Shown: in pieces, positions 1 to 10,086 of the stretch
Position numbering within the stretch: position 1 is the first letter of the stretch
Layout: every line of letters starts with the position of its first letter
Assembly (NCBI GenBank): GCA_002751075.1
Contig: NAOQ01000674.1
Location: 1 to 15,672 of the forward strand
Direction: 5' to 3'
Origin: Ichthyophonus hoferi
Lineage: Eukaryota; Opisthokonta; Ichthyosporea; Ichthyophonida; Ichthyophonidae
DNA length: 15,672 nucleotides
Position numbers and translations under genes: made by a program
The notes under the pieces: generated by a model
Databases searched by the model: none
Told to the model about the DNA's origin: nothing
Seen by the model: the letters and a program-made list of their open reading frames with translations, nothing else

Positions 1-339
1 AGTAGTAGTAATAATATTATTATTATATATTCTAAGTATGTAATATATATTATTATAATTTAACCAAAACACAATAATAAAATAAAAAGGTATATATATA
101 ATTAATATTAGTACTGTGACTATTGTACTATATTATTATAATATTGTGGAACATAGCATATTATATATAAAAATAACGTCATAGCATAACATAACATATT
201 GTATTATATCATATCTTGCAATACATCATATACCATCACCTTACATAATATCCTAAGGTATCCTATTTACCAGCCTTGCATCACTATCTATGTTTCTAAT
301 ATAACAGGAAACCCCATAAATAGGTGTCTATATGCAAGA

Positions 340-648
340 CTATATATAGTAAACATACACGCATATATCCATCATATCTACCTACATAAATATATATTTA
401 CCTACACTCATACTATCACCCACACCTATACAAATTACATACTGCATACATACATATATACACACATACTTCAAACATACATAACCCGCATACATACATC
501 ATACAACATAAATGCATACATATATATCATACACCATAAATATATACATACATCATACTTACATACATACAAACATACATATATAAATGCATATGCTTAC
601 ATCAAACACTTACATTCATCATACCCCTACTATATATATATATATATC
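340..648 (+). repeat. ACAT/ATAC-rich simple-sequence region ending in a TA run
   Basis: About 300 bases of degenerate ACATAC and ACATAT repeats, followed by a TA run near 630-648. The lack of stops in one frame here is a result of the repeat, not of coding. Confidence 0.8.
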
Positions 649-1186
649 CTTTCCTCCTACCTGGCACTCATATGGCTCAAAGGGAAAATCCACAGTAATA
701 CCTTCTAATAGTAGTGATGGCATGTTATGATGTATATGTATATATATAGGTTAATAAACAGGTTATAGTGTATATGTATATTTATGTGTATGATATGGTT
801 AATATAATATTATAGGAATAGTTATATTGTATATAGGGGTATACTATGTTATAAAATAATAATAGAGTGCATAATTTTATAATATATGAAGATATAGTAG
901 GATGTATAAGCTAATCTACTATTATTATAAAGTAATACAGATTATATCGAGTATATAGGGCATAGGGTATATTGATTAATAAATATTAATTCTTATATGC
1001 TATAATATATTATCGGATAAAATGTAAATAAATCTATTGAATGATATAATCGTATAATAATAATGTAATAATAATACAATATTGTAATTTTATTGATTTA
1101 TTTAGGTTTATATTATACTATATTATGCATTAAATAATCGATTCATGTACAACATATAATTAATATTAATTAGTTTGATGGTTAAT

Positions 1187-1390
1187 TAGCTATATTAGGG
1201 TAAAGGTAATTAGTTGTAATTAGATACAACCTATCACTCCCTAGTATTGGTCGACTAATTCATTAATTAATTACTCGGATTGTATAATAACTAATAATCA
1301 GCTAGTTATACTAGGGTAAAGCCATCCAGTTGTAGTGAACTATAACATAATACTCCAAAGTCTTTGGTGAGTTAATTGCTGGGATCGTCT
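1187..1390 (+). repeat. Diverged two-copy tandem repeat, period about 116
   Basis: TATATTAGGGTAAA at 1191 and TATACTAGGGTAAA at 1307 start two diverged units that share further blocks: a GTTGTA element, a (C/A)TACTCC or CACTCCC element, and a TTAATT(G/A)CT(G/C)GGAT end. A decayed third unit may follow up to about 1480. Confidence 0.45.
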
Positions 1391-1647
1391 AGTCTGAGGG
1401 GAGGCAAGTACTGCAACTACAGTTGTCAATCCATAGATTAATCAACGATTAGTTACCAATTTGCAAGACTCTGTTGATCAACCATCAATCGTGGAAACTA
1501 TTGGCCAAGATGCACAGTAGTGGACTCTTGCTAATAGTTGGGGCTCCAATAGAATAGTAATAATAATAATATAAGAATAATAACCATATAATAATGTGAA
1601 AGGAGAAAGAATATAATATAATAGCAATAATGCAATAATAATAAATA

Positions 1648-1651
<4 letters not shown>

Positions 1652-1690
<39 letters not shown>
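1652..1690 (+). repeat. (TAA)13 microsatellite
   Basis: Thirteen uninterrupted TAA units, with interrupted TAA/ATA sequence on the left back to about 1556. Confidence 0.95.
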
Positions 1691-1692
<2 letters not shown>

Positions 1693-2619
1693 GTAATACC
1701 TCTACATATTCTAATACAGGTGCACTATGGTTAAACCCTTCATGAGGACAGATATATAAGGTCATTTTATGCTTTAAAAAGAGTTGGTACAATTAGTTGC
1801 AGGTTACAGCCCACTAGCACAACTATACTAATCTCGTTTTTATTATCCATCCCCTGCATTATTTTTTATTATATCGTATAATATATTTATATAGTCAATA
1901 GTGATCAAACCCTACTCCATATGAGCCTATTGTTACTTATGTCTTAAAGAGGTTCAGTTCCTGTGGCAATTGTTACCTAGTAGCAGTAACAGGAATACAG
2001 GAAAATCCAATGGATGCCAACCATCTCCTGGCACACCTGATTATTACCCTATTATTACCCTATCAAACTGACTCTAGGTTACCATAGAAAGGCCTAAGAC
2101 GGCCAATAGCTATTCCAATTGTTTTAATCAAATAATCACTTGATCAAGTGTTCGATCTAAATATATTAGATTGTAAGGGGAGTATGTTATATGCTGTAGA
2201 TGCAATATATATATTACATTATATATATGGATAGGATATCCAATTAATTTATTGTTTACCAATATGGAACTCATATATGCATATATTGAATTTATTATAA
2301 TAGAATCTGTAAGATAGCCTAAAAATAAGTACAATCCATTAGAGAATACACTCCAACTATCTATTGAATCTACATACATTCATTATACCATTGTAGTCAT
2401 TTGTGATTTGAATGATAATGGCGAGATTAATTTATTGGTCAAGGTCATTGTTGATCAAATATGATTTTGATACAAACATTGATATAATTGGATCGATGGC
2501 TATTCTATGATCTTTGTATCCAGGCATAATACACATTGCTATAAGGTTATTCGTTTTACATTCACCGCAACAACAAAATTGCTGGAACCAAGCATTCACC
2601 ACAATTCATTCCTTTCTAG

Positions 2620-3045
2620 TTAAGTTTGATAGGAATTCTTTGTGACCAATCGATGTTTCTTATTGGTTCAGAGCTTGATGGTGTAAGGTCGATAATTCAA
2701 TAAACTCAGAATAACTTAGGCGAATTGCATAAAACCAATCAAATATTGTGTCTAGGGTTGTTCCAGAAGATGAAGTGGATAATCCAGATACTTTACTAGA
2801 AGGTCAACTAGTTGAGTATGGTGTTGCTTGTTCTGATGGTAACAATACCATAACCGTATACCCACAGCCAAAACTAGATTACAGTTACTACCTTTAAAAC
2901 ACTTGCCAGGTATAAAGCTAAAGGCTTCTATATCTTTAAATCAACAATGTGAGATTAAGTAGCTATCAAGAGCTTTAGCCTGCAGGCAACCTGACGACAA
3001 TTGCTAAATAAAACTCAATAACATCCATACAAGTCTTATTCCCAA
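2620..3045 (+). repeat. Dispersed repeat, copy 1
   Basis: This segment is a diverged copy of the one at 9685-10000 in the same orientation. Shared blocks in the same order include CTTATTGGTTC, GAAGT(G/A)GATAATCC, AACTAGTTGAGT, AACCGTATAC/AACCATATAC, ATCAACAA(T/C)GTGAGATT, AAGAGCTTTAG, CTGCAG and ATACAAGT. This copy has about 110 extra bases in its first third. The element is old and decayed; I see no terminal repeats, target-site duplication or recognisable enzyme domain, so its family is unknown. Confidence 0.72.
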
Positions 3046-3758
3046 CAAAAATATAATTTCATGGCCGCCTAACAGGAAAAGTAGAAGATAACCATCATAG
3101 TTAAATGGATGATATTATCGGCTGCTCGAGGTCGAATGACATGACATAATGGATTGACACCGATTAATAATCAAATATAATTGGTCTAAAGGAAAGAATA
3201 GAAGGCAATATACCAATGCCAGTAGAATCATATATCAAAACATGTTTCATTATACTTAGACTATATCCTTGTTATCATAGACTGAACCTACTCTATCCAT
3301 ACACATTATTGAAGGTATATGTTAACTAGTATGATATATTATGGTATGATATGATGTACACTTAAGCCGGTGTATATACATATAAGTTCTATTTATAACT
3401 TACATTTCAATCCTTAATTTAGCAGGTAATATCACTTCTATAGGATAATACTTGGATGTTGATTGGATCAGTTGAACCAATGAGGTATTTTATATGACAT
3501 ATTCTATATATAACAATACTGACAATAAGTGACCTAATACAGAACGTATAAACTACAACCCAGCCTTACCTAAAAAAGAGTTTTAACTTTAAATTTTTAA
3601 ATCAAACTATAACTCAATAAAAAACATAGGAATTTACATAACCCGAGTTAAGATTTTACTAGGATGATTAATGCAATCATGAGGTCTACTGACTGCGGAT
3701 TGGTTGGTTTCTATCGGGCTATTTGATAGGCAGCTATATATAATGTCCAATCATTAAC
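3046..3758. other. 3' flank of EIF3K, no gene seen
   Basis: AT-rich sequence after the EIF3K stop. The nearest poly(A)-like signal on the minus strand is a variant TATAAA at about 3396-3391. CTTTAAATTTTTAA at about 3592 recurs within the intron 4 array, and the nearby TATAAACTAC (about 3549) may be a stray fragment of that unit. Confidence 0.4.
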
Positions 3759-6700
3759 CTACAAGGCACCGCCAAGGATACCAGCCATATCTGAAGGGGA
3801 AAAATGAGAGAGAGGGTAGGTTAATATGTATGCATATGTATATACATCTTTATAGGTATATATTATGAATAACTTACAAGTATAGTTTATTAGCATAGTA
3901 GGGCATTTCATTAGGAACCACTCATTTTTATCATTTGTTGTTTTATTATTACATAGTTTAAGTCATATATATATATATTATGAACTATGCAGTGTGGTAA
4001 TTGCAGGGCAAAGTATTGCCAACACCCTAAATGAATTAAATAATTCATAAATTAATTAAAAATAACCCAACTTTATATTTTAAACAACCAATCAAACGCT
4101 AGACCATCCCTATATCTATCTGTCACCCACGTGTACATACACTTATATGTAGACCAATCCAAATAAATCTCTTGTTTCAGCATCACTACGGGTGATTGGT
4201 GACATAAAAATAAAATTGAAAAACACTGGTTTCCTAATTTTAATTGCTATCTTAATGATCAGAAGGGGGTAAACTATTCCTAAACACTTACATTCATAGT
4301 CAACCTTCTCAGCAATGCTCCTAGGCTTGAGAGCTGATTCGAGGTTGGTATTCAAATAGACCAATCCTTCGGCAACATTATCATCCCAGCCACTAGTCTT
4401 GATCACAGCGTCCAACTCAGCTCCTGATTGAATAATAGGAAGGAGAGTGAGAGCCCATAGGAGAGGGAGATATAAATAGCAAGTGAATATATAGTGTGTG
4501 TGATGGTAATGCTGTATTTATTGAATGCAGATCGTGTGCTTATATACACATGGCAGCCAATGGAGTTATAGCTAGAGCTATAATAAAAATTTGAAGTCAA
4601 AGAAAATCAATTGAACTATTCTCGATTAATTAAACATAAACTGCTACATGATCGATCGATCCGGTTAGAATAGGTTCAAGAACGACACCCCATCAATAAC
4701 AATGGACTAATAAACTTTAGAGGTGGGAAGTACAAAGGTTTACAGTACTTGGGGCATTAACAGATAATAGCAATAGGAACAATAATAGCACACTTGCAAA
4801 TGATATCATACATATCTACACAATAAAAATAATACTAGCAAGGGAAGGTATGTATGGCATATACTATATATGGATTCAAACAGAAAACCCAGACTGGAGA
4901 AATACGCGTGGAACGGAACAGCATATGTAGGGCTAGAATATATATTTATCAACTACAATTGGATCATAATTTATCATTGTGTTTTGATTGGTCAAATTAT
5001 GTTATAAATAGATTAAAATAAAAATGCAACCAAAGGTTATAGGGGGTAGGATAAACTAGGATAGTATAGTATGATGTAAAAAGATTTGATTGGATATTAA
5101 AATAATCAAAACAAAAGAGAGAGAGATGCCAGTAACCTTGGAAGTTTAAGAAGTCACCCAGAAGCTGCTTCTGGATCTTTTGATAGGAGATGAGGAGGAC
5201 ACTAACTATATCTGTGGGTATAGTAGGTAGGTAGATGTAGAGAAAGAGCGAGAGAGAGAATATAGGTAGATGTGTTAGTCCGTACTATCATATTCTTATA
5301 AATAGCACTACTAATGATAAAAAATTAAGTATAATATACATGGTTACTATATTACATTCACCCATTATATTTACACCCCTCTGACAGGCTGTAATAACTA
5401 TACTATAACGTCATATCTCCATCATATACACCAATCATAATCTAGTATAAAATCGATTGAAACCTACAATCTATAAGACCTTATCAACATTTATCATCAA
5501 ATAATTAATCTAATAAAACCAATCACTCGCATGTCCTGATCGCAGTGTAACACTGAGCAAGATGTCAATCATTATCTATTATAAAATTGGCTAAAGCCTA
5601 GACACTATCAATCTAACAACCTTTATCTTTAAATTTTTAATCTAATCAAAGTAACCACTTACAGCCCACTATAAAAACCGATTCAAACAGAGTCCACCCC
5701 ACTTTTAATAACATTTAAAATTAAAATTAACATGCAATTAAAGAAACTACTCGCAGTCGACTATAAAACCAATTAAAAACCACTATATACTCTAACACTC
5801 CACTCACATGCCCTGATGGCACTGTCAAACCCAGGGATTTTGGCGTGGTCAAATACCACACTGGATCCAGGCAGTTCATTCCAGAACTCACGGAAATGAC
5901 AAGTCTTTGATTGGTAGATAGCGGTTAGTGATTGGTTTAGATAGATAGCACAATAAAGGGCTTGCAAACTGTGTTATTGGCAAATCAATTTAAACTACAT
6001 GTTCATTCAGACTTAACAGTAAAAGTAATGGGCAAATCCGTGGATCGAACACGGGACCTCCTGTTTAAAAGACAGGTGCACTACCACTATGCTAATCCGC
6101 CAGGATAAGGATATGCGTTAGGCACCCGGTATAAATAAATAGGGCTGGAACCTTAATTAAATGTACTGGTAGAGGCCAAAGAACGACCAATCATAATTAA
6201 TTATATACTTATTTCAGCTTATTCCTAATCGCTATGTTCCTTTGAAAAGGCTGAAAATCTGTGATTGTGGCCCAGCCATTGGCTAAATATTCTGTTAAAA
6301 TACAAATCAATAACCTTATAGCCCTATGGATAGATAGAGGGCACGACCTACTCCCAATAAATATTGAGTATTAATAATAATATAGTCGTAAAAATAATTG
6401 CAGATGTAGATATGACATTCATTAAGTTGAATGCCATACTATACCACGCACTCCAGTCAAACAATATTAAATAGCGTGTATCCAAGAAGAGAAAGGGTAA
6501 GAAAGAAATACATAAACAGTGACCAATTAAGCCCCAGATCAAACTTTAAACTTTACAATATACGGAAATAGAAGTAGATCAGTAGGTAAATATAAACGTA
6601 GAGGAACCAGTTAAGGTTCAAAATTACTATACTAAATGGATGCATGATCTTAATTTTAAATCGAAAAAAACAAAACAGAAACAGAAAAAGAGAATATAAT

Positions 6701-8934
6701 CACAACTAGGAATGATCATGTGGTCCTGTAAGGATATAGGTACCAATAGCATGCCTCCCTCATCTATATTATAGCATATTATATTATATCCGGTTAGAAA
6801 TCCGACCAAGTTAATCCGCCCATTTATCCAAAGGTATGACGTCATTGTGAGACAACTATATGCTGACACACTGGCCCATATTAACATGCATACTGATAGA
6901 GTATAGACCCTGCTGACTTACCTCCAACAGTTGGCAGAGATAGGTGACCTGTCGCACATGTTCATCCTGTAGCATATCCTCATTTAGTAGGCCCAGAGAC
7001 AGTGTGACGTCAGGAGAGGGCAGGGTCATTATACCTTTAAGAAGTATAAGGACCACTATGTCACGGTTAACTGTATGGGGGTTGTACTGGTACCTATATA
7101 AGGAGAGGGAGAGGGAGGGAATGTTGATATGTTTTGTGTCAGGGCTAGAACCCTAATACCTACATGTACAACTCTGAAAAATAAATCAAATTTATAGATA
7201 TACAGATTAAAATAGGCCTCGATGGTTGGTGTACGATTACACATCGCAGAGTAGACCTTGTAAACACTTGAACCAACAATCCAGTTATATTAAATTATAA
7301 TATAATGCAAGGACTAACCAATCATAATAAGACGTTAATTTTAACGCGACGGGTAGCCAATCATGTATTGAGAAACCATGCAGTGAAATAAGAGTAATAG
7401 TATAACCACATATATGATTCAGTAAATAATAATGCAGAAGGAAAACAATCATAGTAGTTTATAACCATTCATTAGATTCACCGAAAAAATTGATCAAAAG
7501 GCATTTTATTAAATATATAGCAATATATAGGAAATACATATATACACACAGACATACATCTATACATAATGTGTACAGTAAAAAAGTAAAAAAATATGTT
7601 ATTGTAAATCTAACTATATAATATAGTTATGCATAGGATTACACTATATTATATCACATTGTACTGTATTAGTCTATAAGTAACCTTAATACAAGCTAAC
7701 TGGAAATTTAGGATCATCCACAAGATAAATCCCTTAAACCAATGGCATGACATAATGGATACGTGTTAACAAACCACTACAGAACCAATTTAATGACTTG
7801 CTCATAAATAACACTTACAACTTAAGAGTGGCAAGGTTGGCTTCCAAGTCAATAGTGTTGGTCGTGATCTAAAAATAAGAAATAGATTAGATATCACATA
7901 AGGCTATAATCTACAAGGATCTATTGGATGATATGATATGGCCTAGTCACCAATATTGTCTTATCAATTAAATATCAAACTAAAAACTCTATCCAACGGG
8001 GGTGGGGTTGGAATTTAAAAAATCAATCAATTGATAGCTATATAAATTTAAAGCCTTGCAATGATTGGTGTGTCAGCTGAATGGCTATTGATGCAGAGAG
8101 ATATATTATAATACATTATACTATATTGTTTATTATCTACAAACATTGTATATTTATGATATGCAATCTAAGAGATAAAGGAAAAAGACAGTTAGATTCA
8201 CACAATTATAACCTATCCATAGCAATTAGTAGCTAAAAAAATAATACATGTCAACACATTGATATGCTATGCTATGTTATATTCTTGTCTGTCTTCATAT
8301 CAAAAGAAAATCTACTAGAACAGGTAAGATAATACAATAATAGAGAGAGAGAGAGAGAGATGAATTGGGGAAAATATGTATGTATATATATCTACATGTG
8401 TGTAGTTGAACTAGAAATTGGTATGAAAATGGTTATTGATACACCCTATACTACACTATTATACATACTATACATCCAAAGTCTCTCAAAAATAGAAGGA
8501 AAGTGCGATGGAGTGAAAAATAATATAGTTGAAAGGTTTGCAATGATCAAAAATAGAAAAATAACACTATAATAAAATGATGAAATAAAACATAGGTTTA
8601 GTAAACCATAGTCGTAGACCATCAAAAGCGCAAGCGCACAAACAACTGACTACATTCTTACTATACACTCTTATACTTACTATACATACACTACATTAAA
8701 ATAAGGGACAAAAAAACTCGTTCCAATCAAGTATGCAATAGTCTTCCGACAGTCATCACACGTTATAACACCAATGCATACAACATTAAAATAAGAGACA
8801 GAGAAAGGATAATGCCTTACCTGTTGTTGAACATAGGCTTCAAGCATAGCCAAGTTGGAAGGATTATAACGATCAATTCCCTTAAGAAGTTCCTGGATTT
8901 CCTCCGCTGTTGGTGTGTGGGTAGCCTCTGCCAT
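3759..8934 (-). CDS. EIF3K: Eukaryotic translation initiation factor 3 subunit K, complete, seven exons
   Basis: This encodes the k subunit of eIF3, which pairs with eIF3l at the edge of the cytosolic eIF3 complex on the 40S ribosome. The coding exons read 8934-8821, 7868-7819, 7093-6922, 5904-5808, 5211-5137, 4423-4292 and 3790-3759, giving 223 residues; human eIF3k has 218. The N-terminus carries LLKGIDRYNPSNLAMLEAYV, nearly the human LLKGIDRYNPENLATLERYV. Further matches are DLEANLATLKLYQYNP, ILLKGIMTLP, TCHFREFW, ISYQKIQKQLL and KPRSIAEKVDYE, in family order (HAM then winged-helix parts of the PCI-like fold). Donors are GTAAGG, GTAAGT, GTAAGT, GTGAGT, GTTACT (weak) and GTAAGT; every acceptor is AG and every phase joins. 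The start has A at -3 and G at +4. Introns are 952, 725, 1017, 596, 713 and 501 bases; apart from the tRNA and the repeats listed separately I saw nothing in them. No canonical AATAAA was seen within about 450 bases past the stop. Confidence 0.96.
5447..5807 (-). repeat. Diverged tandem units repeating the exon 4 donor region in EIF3K intron 4
   Basis: Four units begin with TATAAAA-like sequence at about 5447, 5580, 5671 and 5762 on the plus strand. Each continues to a donor-like element, read on the gene strand as GCGAGT (5530), GTAAGT (5662), GCGAGT (5754) and the real exon 4 donor GTGAGT (5807). The distance from unit start to donor-like motif is 78, 77, 78 and 40 bases. Units one and two also share AATTAATCTAAT / TTTTTAATCTAAT blocks. 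Unit one keeps a stretch (5523-5550) matching the real exon 4 end at 22 of 28 positions. Confidence 0.65.
6021..6024 (-). terminator. Pol III terminator of the nested tRNA
   Basis: On the minus strand a run of four T lies six bases past the tRNA 3' end, the usual minimal stop signal for RNA polymerase III. It supports an independently transcribed tRNA inside the EIF3K intron. Confidence 0.5.
6030..6101 (-). tRNA. tRNA with UUU anticodon (Lys-type), nested in EIF3K intron 3
   Basis: A full cloverleaf folds on the minus strand. The acceptor stem is GGCGGAT with ATTTGCC (two G-U pairs), the D stem is GCAT/GTGC around AGTGGTA, the anticodon stem is CCTGT/ACAGG around loop CTTTTAA, and the T arm is CCGTG-TTCGATC-CACGG. 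The anticodon TTT is at 6069-6067. The A-box-like TAGCATAGTGG and B-box GTTCGATCC are intact, and TTTT follows six bases after the end, so it looks like a working Pol III gene. It has no intron and no encoded CCA. It is odd for a lysine tRNA: the 71-base body plus a C discriminator does not resemble the usual animal tRNA-Lys, and the AGTGGTAG D-loop and short arms recall tRNA-Gly. It could be a diverged lysine tRNA, an anticodon-shifted tRNA, or a tRNA-like relic. Confidence 0.82.
8342..8360 (+). repeat. (AG) microsatellite
   Basis: Nineteen bases of AG dinucleotide inside EIF3K intron 1. Confidence 0.95.
8693..8800 (+). repeat. Short direct repeat, spacing 90, in EIF3K intron 1
   Basis: ACATTAAAATAAGGGACA at 8693-8710 recurs as ACATTAAAATAAGAGACA at 8783-8800, just inside the exon 1 donor at 8820. 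The flanks also share ATAC/CATAC before the match. The 90-base spacing is close to the 91-base unit in intron 4. Confidence 0.55.
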
Positions 8935-9100
8935 TTTTATTATTATAATATATTAATATATTAATAAGACTATAATAACAAAACTATGTTGAAAACCTTA
9001 ACTTTACAGTGAGGGAATGATTGTGAACGATCCTAGGGACCGTTTTGTTTGTCGCTAGTCGACGCTAAAATTAAAATCACGCCTGCATTTGACGAATTGT
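8935..9100 (-). promoter_or_regulatory. Probable EIF3K 5' UTR and core promoter region
   Basis: Upstream of the EIF3K start, an AT-rich leader (8935-9000) gives way at about 9020-9100 to a block with more G+C and several CpG pairs (for example GTCGCTAGTCGACGC), unlike the surrounding sequence. This is where transcription would be expected to begin. No TATA box or initiator can be assigned with confidence. Confidence 0.35.
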
Positions 9101-9253
9101 GTAATAGCTCAATAGTTTATAATATAATATTTAGAATATAAATTTAAATATAGTCACTATATATTTATAAATATGTATATAAAATTATAGATAAATAAAA
9201 AATAATAATTATATATTATATTTATATTTTTATATTTGTATAAAATTTATATT

Positions 9254-9258
<5 letters not shown>

Positions 9259-9291
<33 letters not shown>
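9259..9291 (+). repeat. (TA) microsatellite
   Basis: Thirty-three bases of pure TA in the AT-rich flank upstream of EIF3K. Confidence 0.95.
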
Positions 9292-9293
<2 letters not shown>

Positions 9294-9480
9294 ATAGTTT
9301 AAAGTAAACTTTTAGCCTAGTATTAACTTTCATAAAATATTTTAAAGTGTTTAATAAGAAATCAGATGGGGTTTTAAAGATAGTACACGTGAGTAACCAA
9401 TCAATAACTCTTACAATATCATGCGATATCATACCTATGTTAACTACACAAGATCTTATCAGGTACTGAACATGAATTTC

Positions 9481-9518
9481 AAAAAATAAAAATAAAAAAT
9501 AAAAAATAAAAAATAAAA
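9481..9518 (+). repeat. (AAAAAAT)n-like A-rich repeat
   Basis: A run of A5-6 T units. No element with matching sequence was seen directly on its left, so it cannot be called the tail of a retroposon. Confidence 0.8.
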
Positions 9519-9684
9519 CCTGTTTCTCAGACCTATATGATTTTGTAGATTTCAATATTAATATCTCTATCTAAAACGAGTATTTAGCAATAGTATAGCA
9601 TTATGTTGACCCGAAAGCATTTAATATACTTTTTCAGTTTATTTATTGTTATTATATTCGCTTATTACTAGAAAGAAAAGACAT

Positions 9685-10000
9685 AGGTTTGATAGAAATC
9701 CTTTACAAATAATTAATGCTTCTTATTGGTTCGAAGTTGAAGTAGATAATCCCAACTAGTTGAGTCTGGTATTGGTTCTTCTGAGAGTAACGATAACATA
9801 ACCATATACACAGAGCCATAATTATATTGTAGTTATTATGTGTATACCACATAGTCAGGCTAGAAGGTATCTATATCCCTATATCAACAACGTGAGATTG
9901 AAGAGCAATTGGCAAGAGCTTTAGGCTGCAGAGTACCTGACAACAGCTAAATGGAATTCAGTAATATCAATACAAGTTTTATCTCCAATACCTTAATATC
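9685..10000 (+). repeat. Dispersed repeat, copy 2
   Basis: This is the second, shorter copy of the element at 2620-3045, with the same block order and no clear ends. The two copies bracket EIF3K but lie in direct orientation about 7 kb apart, so they do not form the ends of a single element. Short stretches look as if they once encoded protein, but the copy is decayed and the family is unknown. Confidence 0.72.
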
Positions 10001-10086
10001 TAATAGATAATAGTATTTAAAAGGTTAATTCTGTCGATTTCAGCCTGTGTAGTAATTATATCAACCAGGTTCAGGGTGGCTGCTGC

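Larger units (their letters stand above)
1..2619. other. AT-rich intergenic sequence without a recognised gene
   Basis: Apart from the simple repeats and the 116-base tandem duplication listed separately, I find no supported gene, RNA or element here. The longer open frames follow from repeat composition: ACAT repeats on the plus strand, and a TAA repeat read as poly-leucine on the minus strand. Confidence 0.6.

Noticed and set aside
199-708. A 169-codon open frame on the plus strand
   Set aside because: It consists almost wholly of ACAT/ATAC repeats read as Tyr, Ile, His and Thr; the repeat itself avoids stops.
1478-1792. A minus-strand frame with a long leucine run
   Set aside because: The leucines are the TAA microsatellite read on the other strand; there is no protein-like sequence around it.
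9259-9518. TA run and A-rich repeat considered as the tail of a retroposon
   Set aside because: No tRNA-like head, no LINE-like body and no flanking target duplication could be found.
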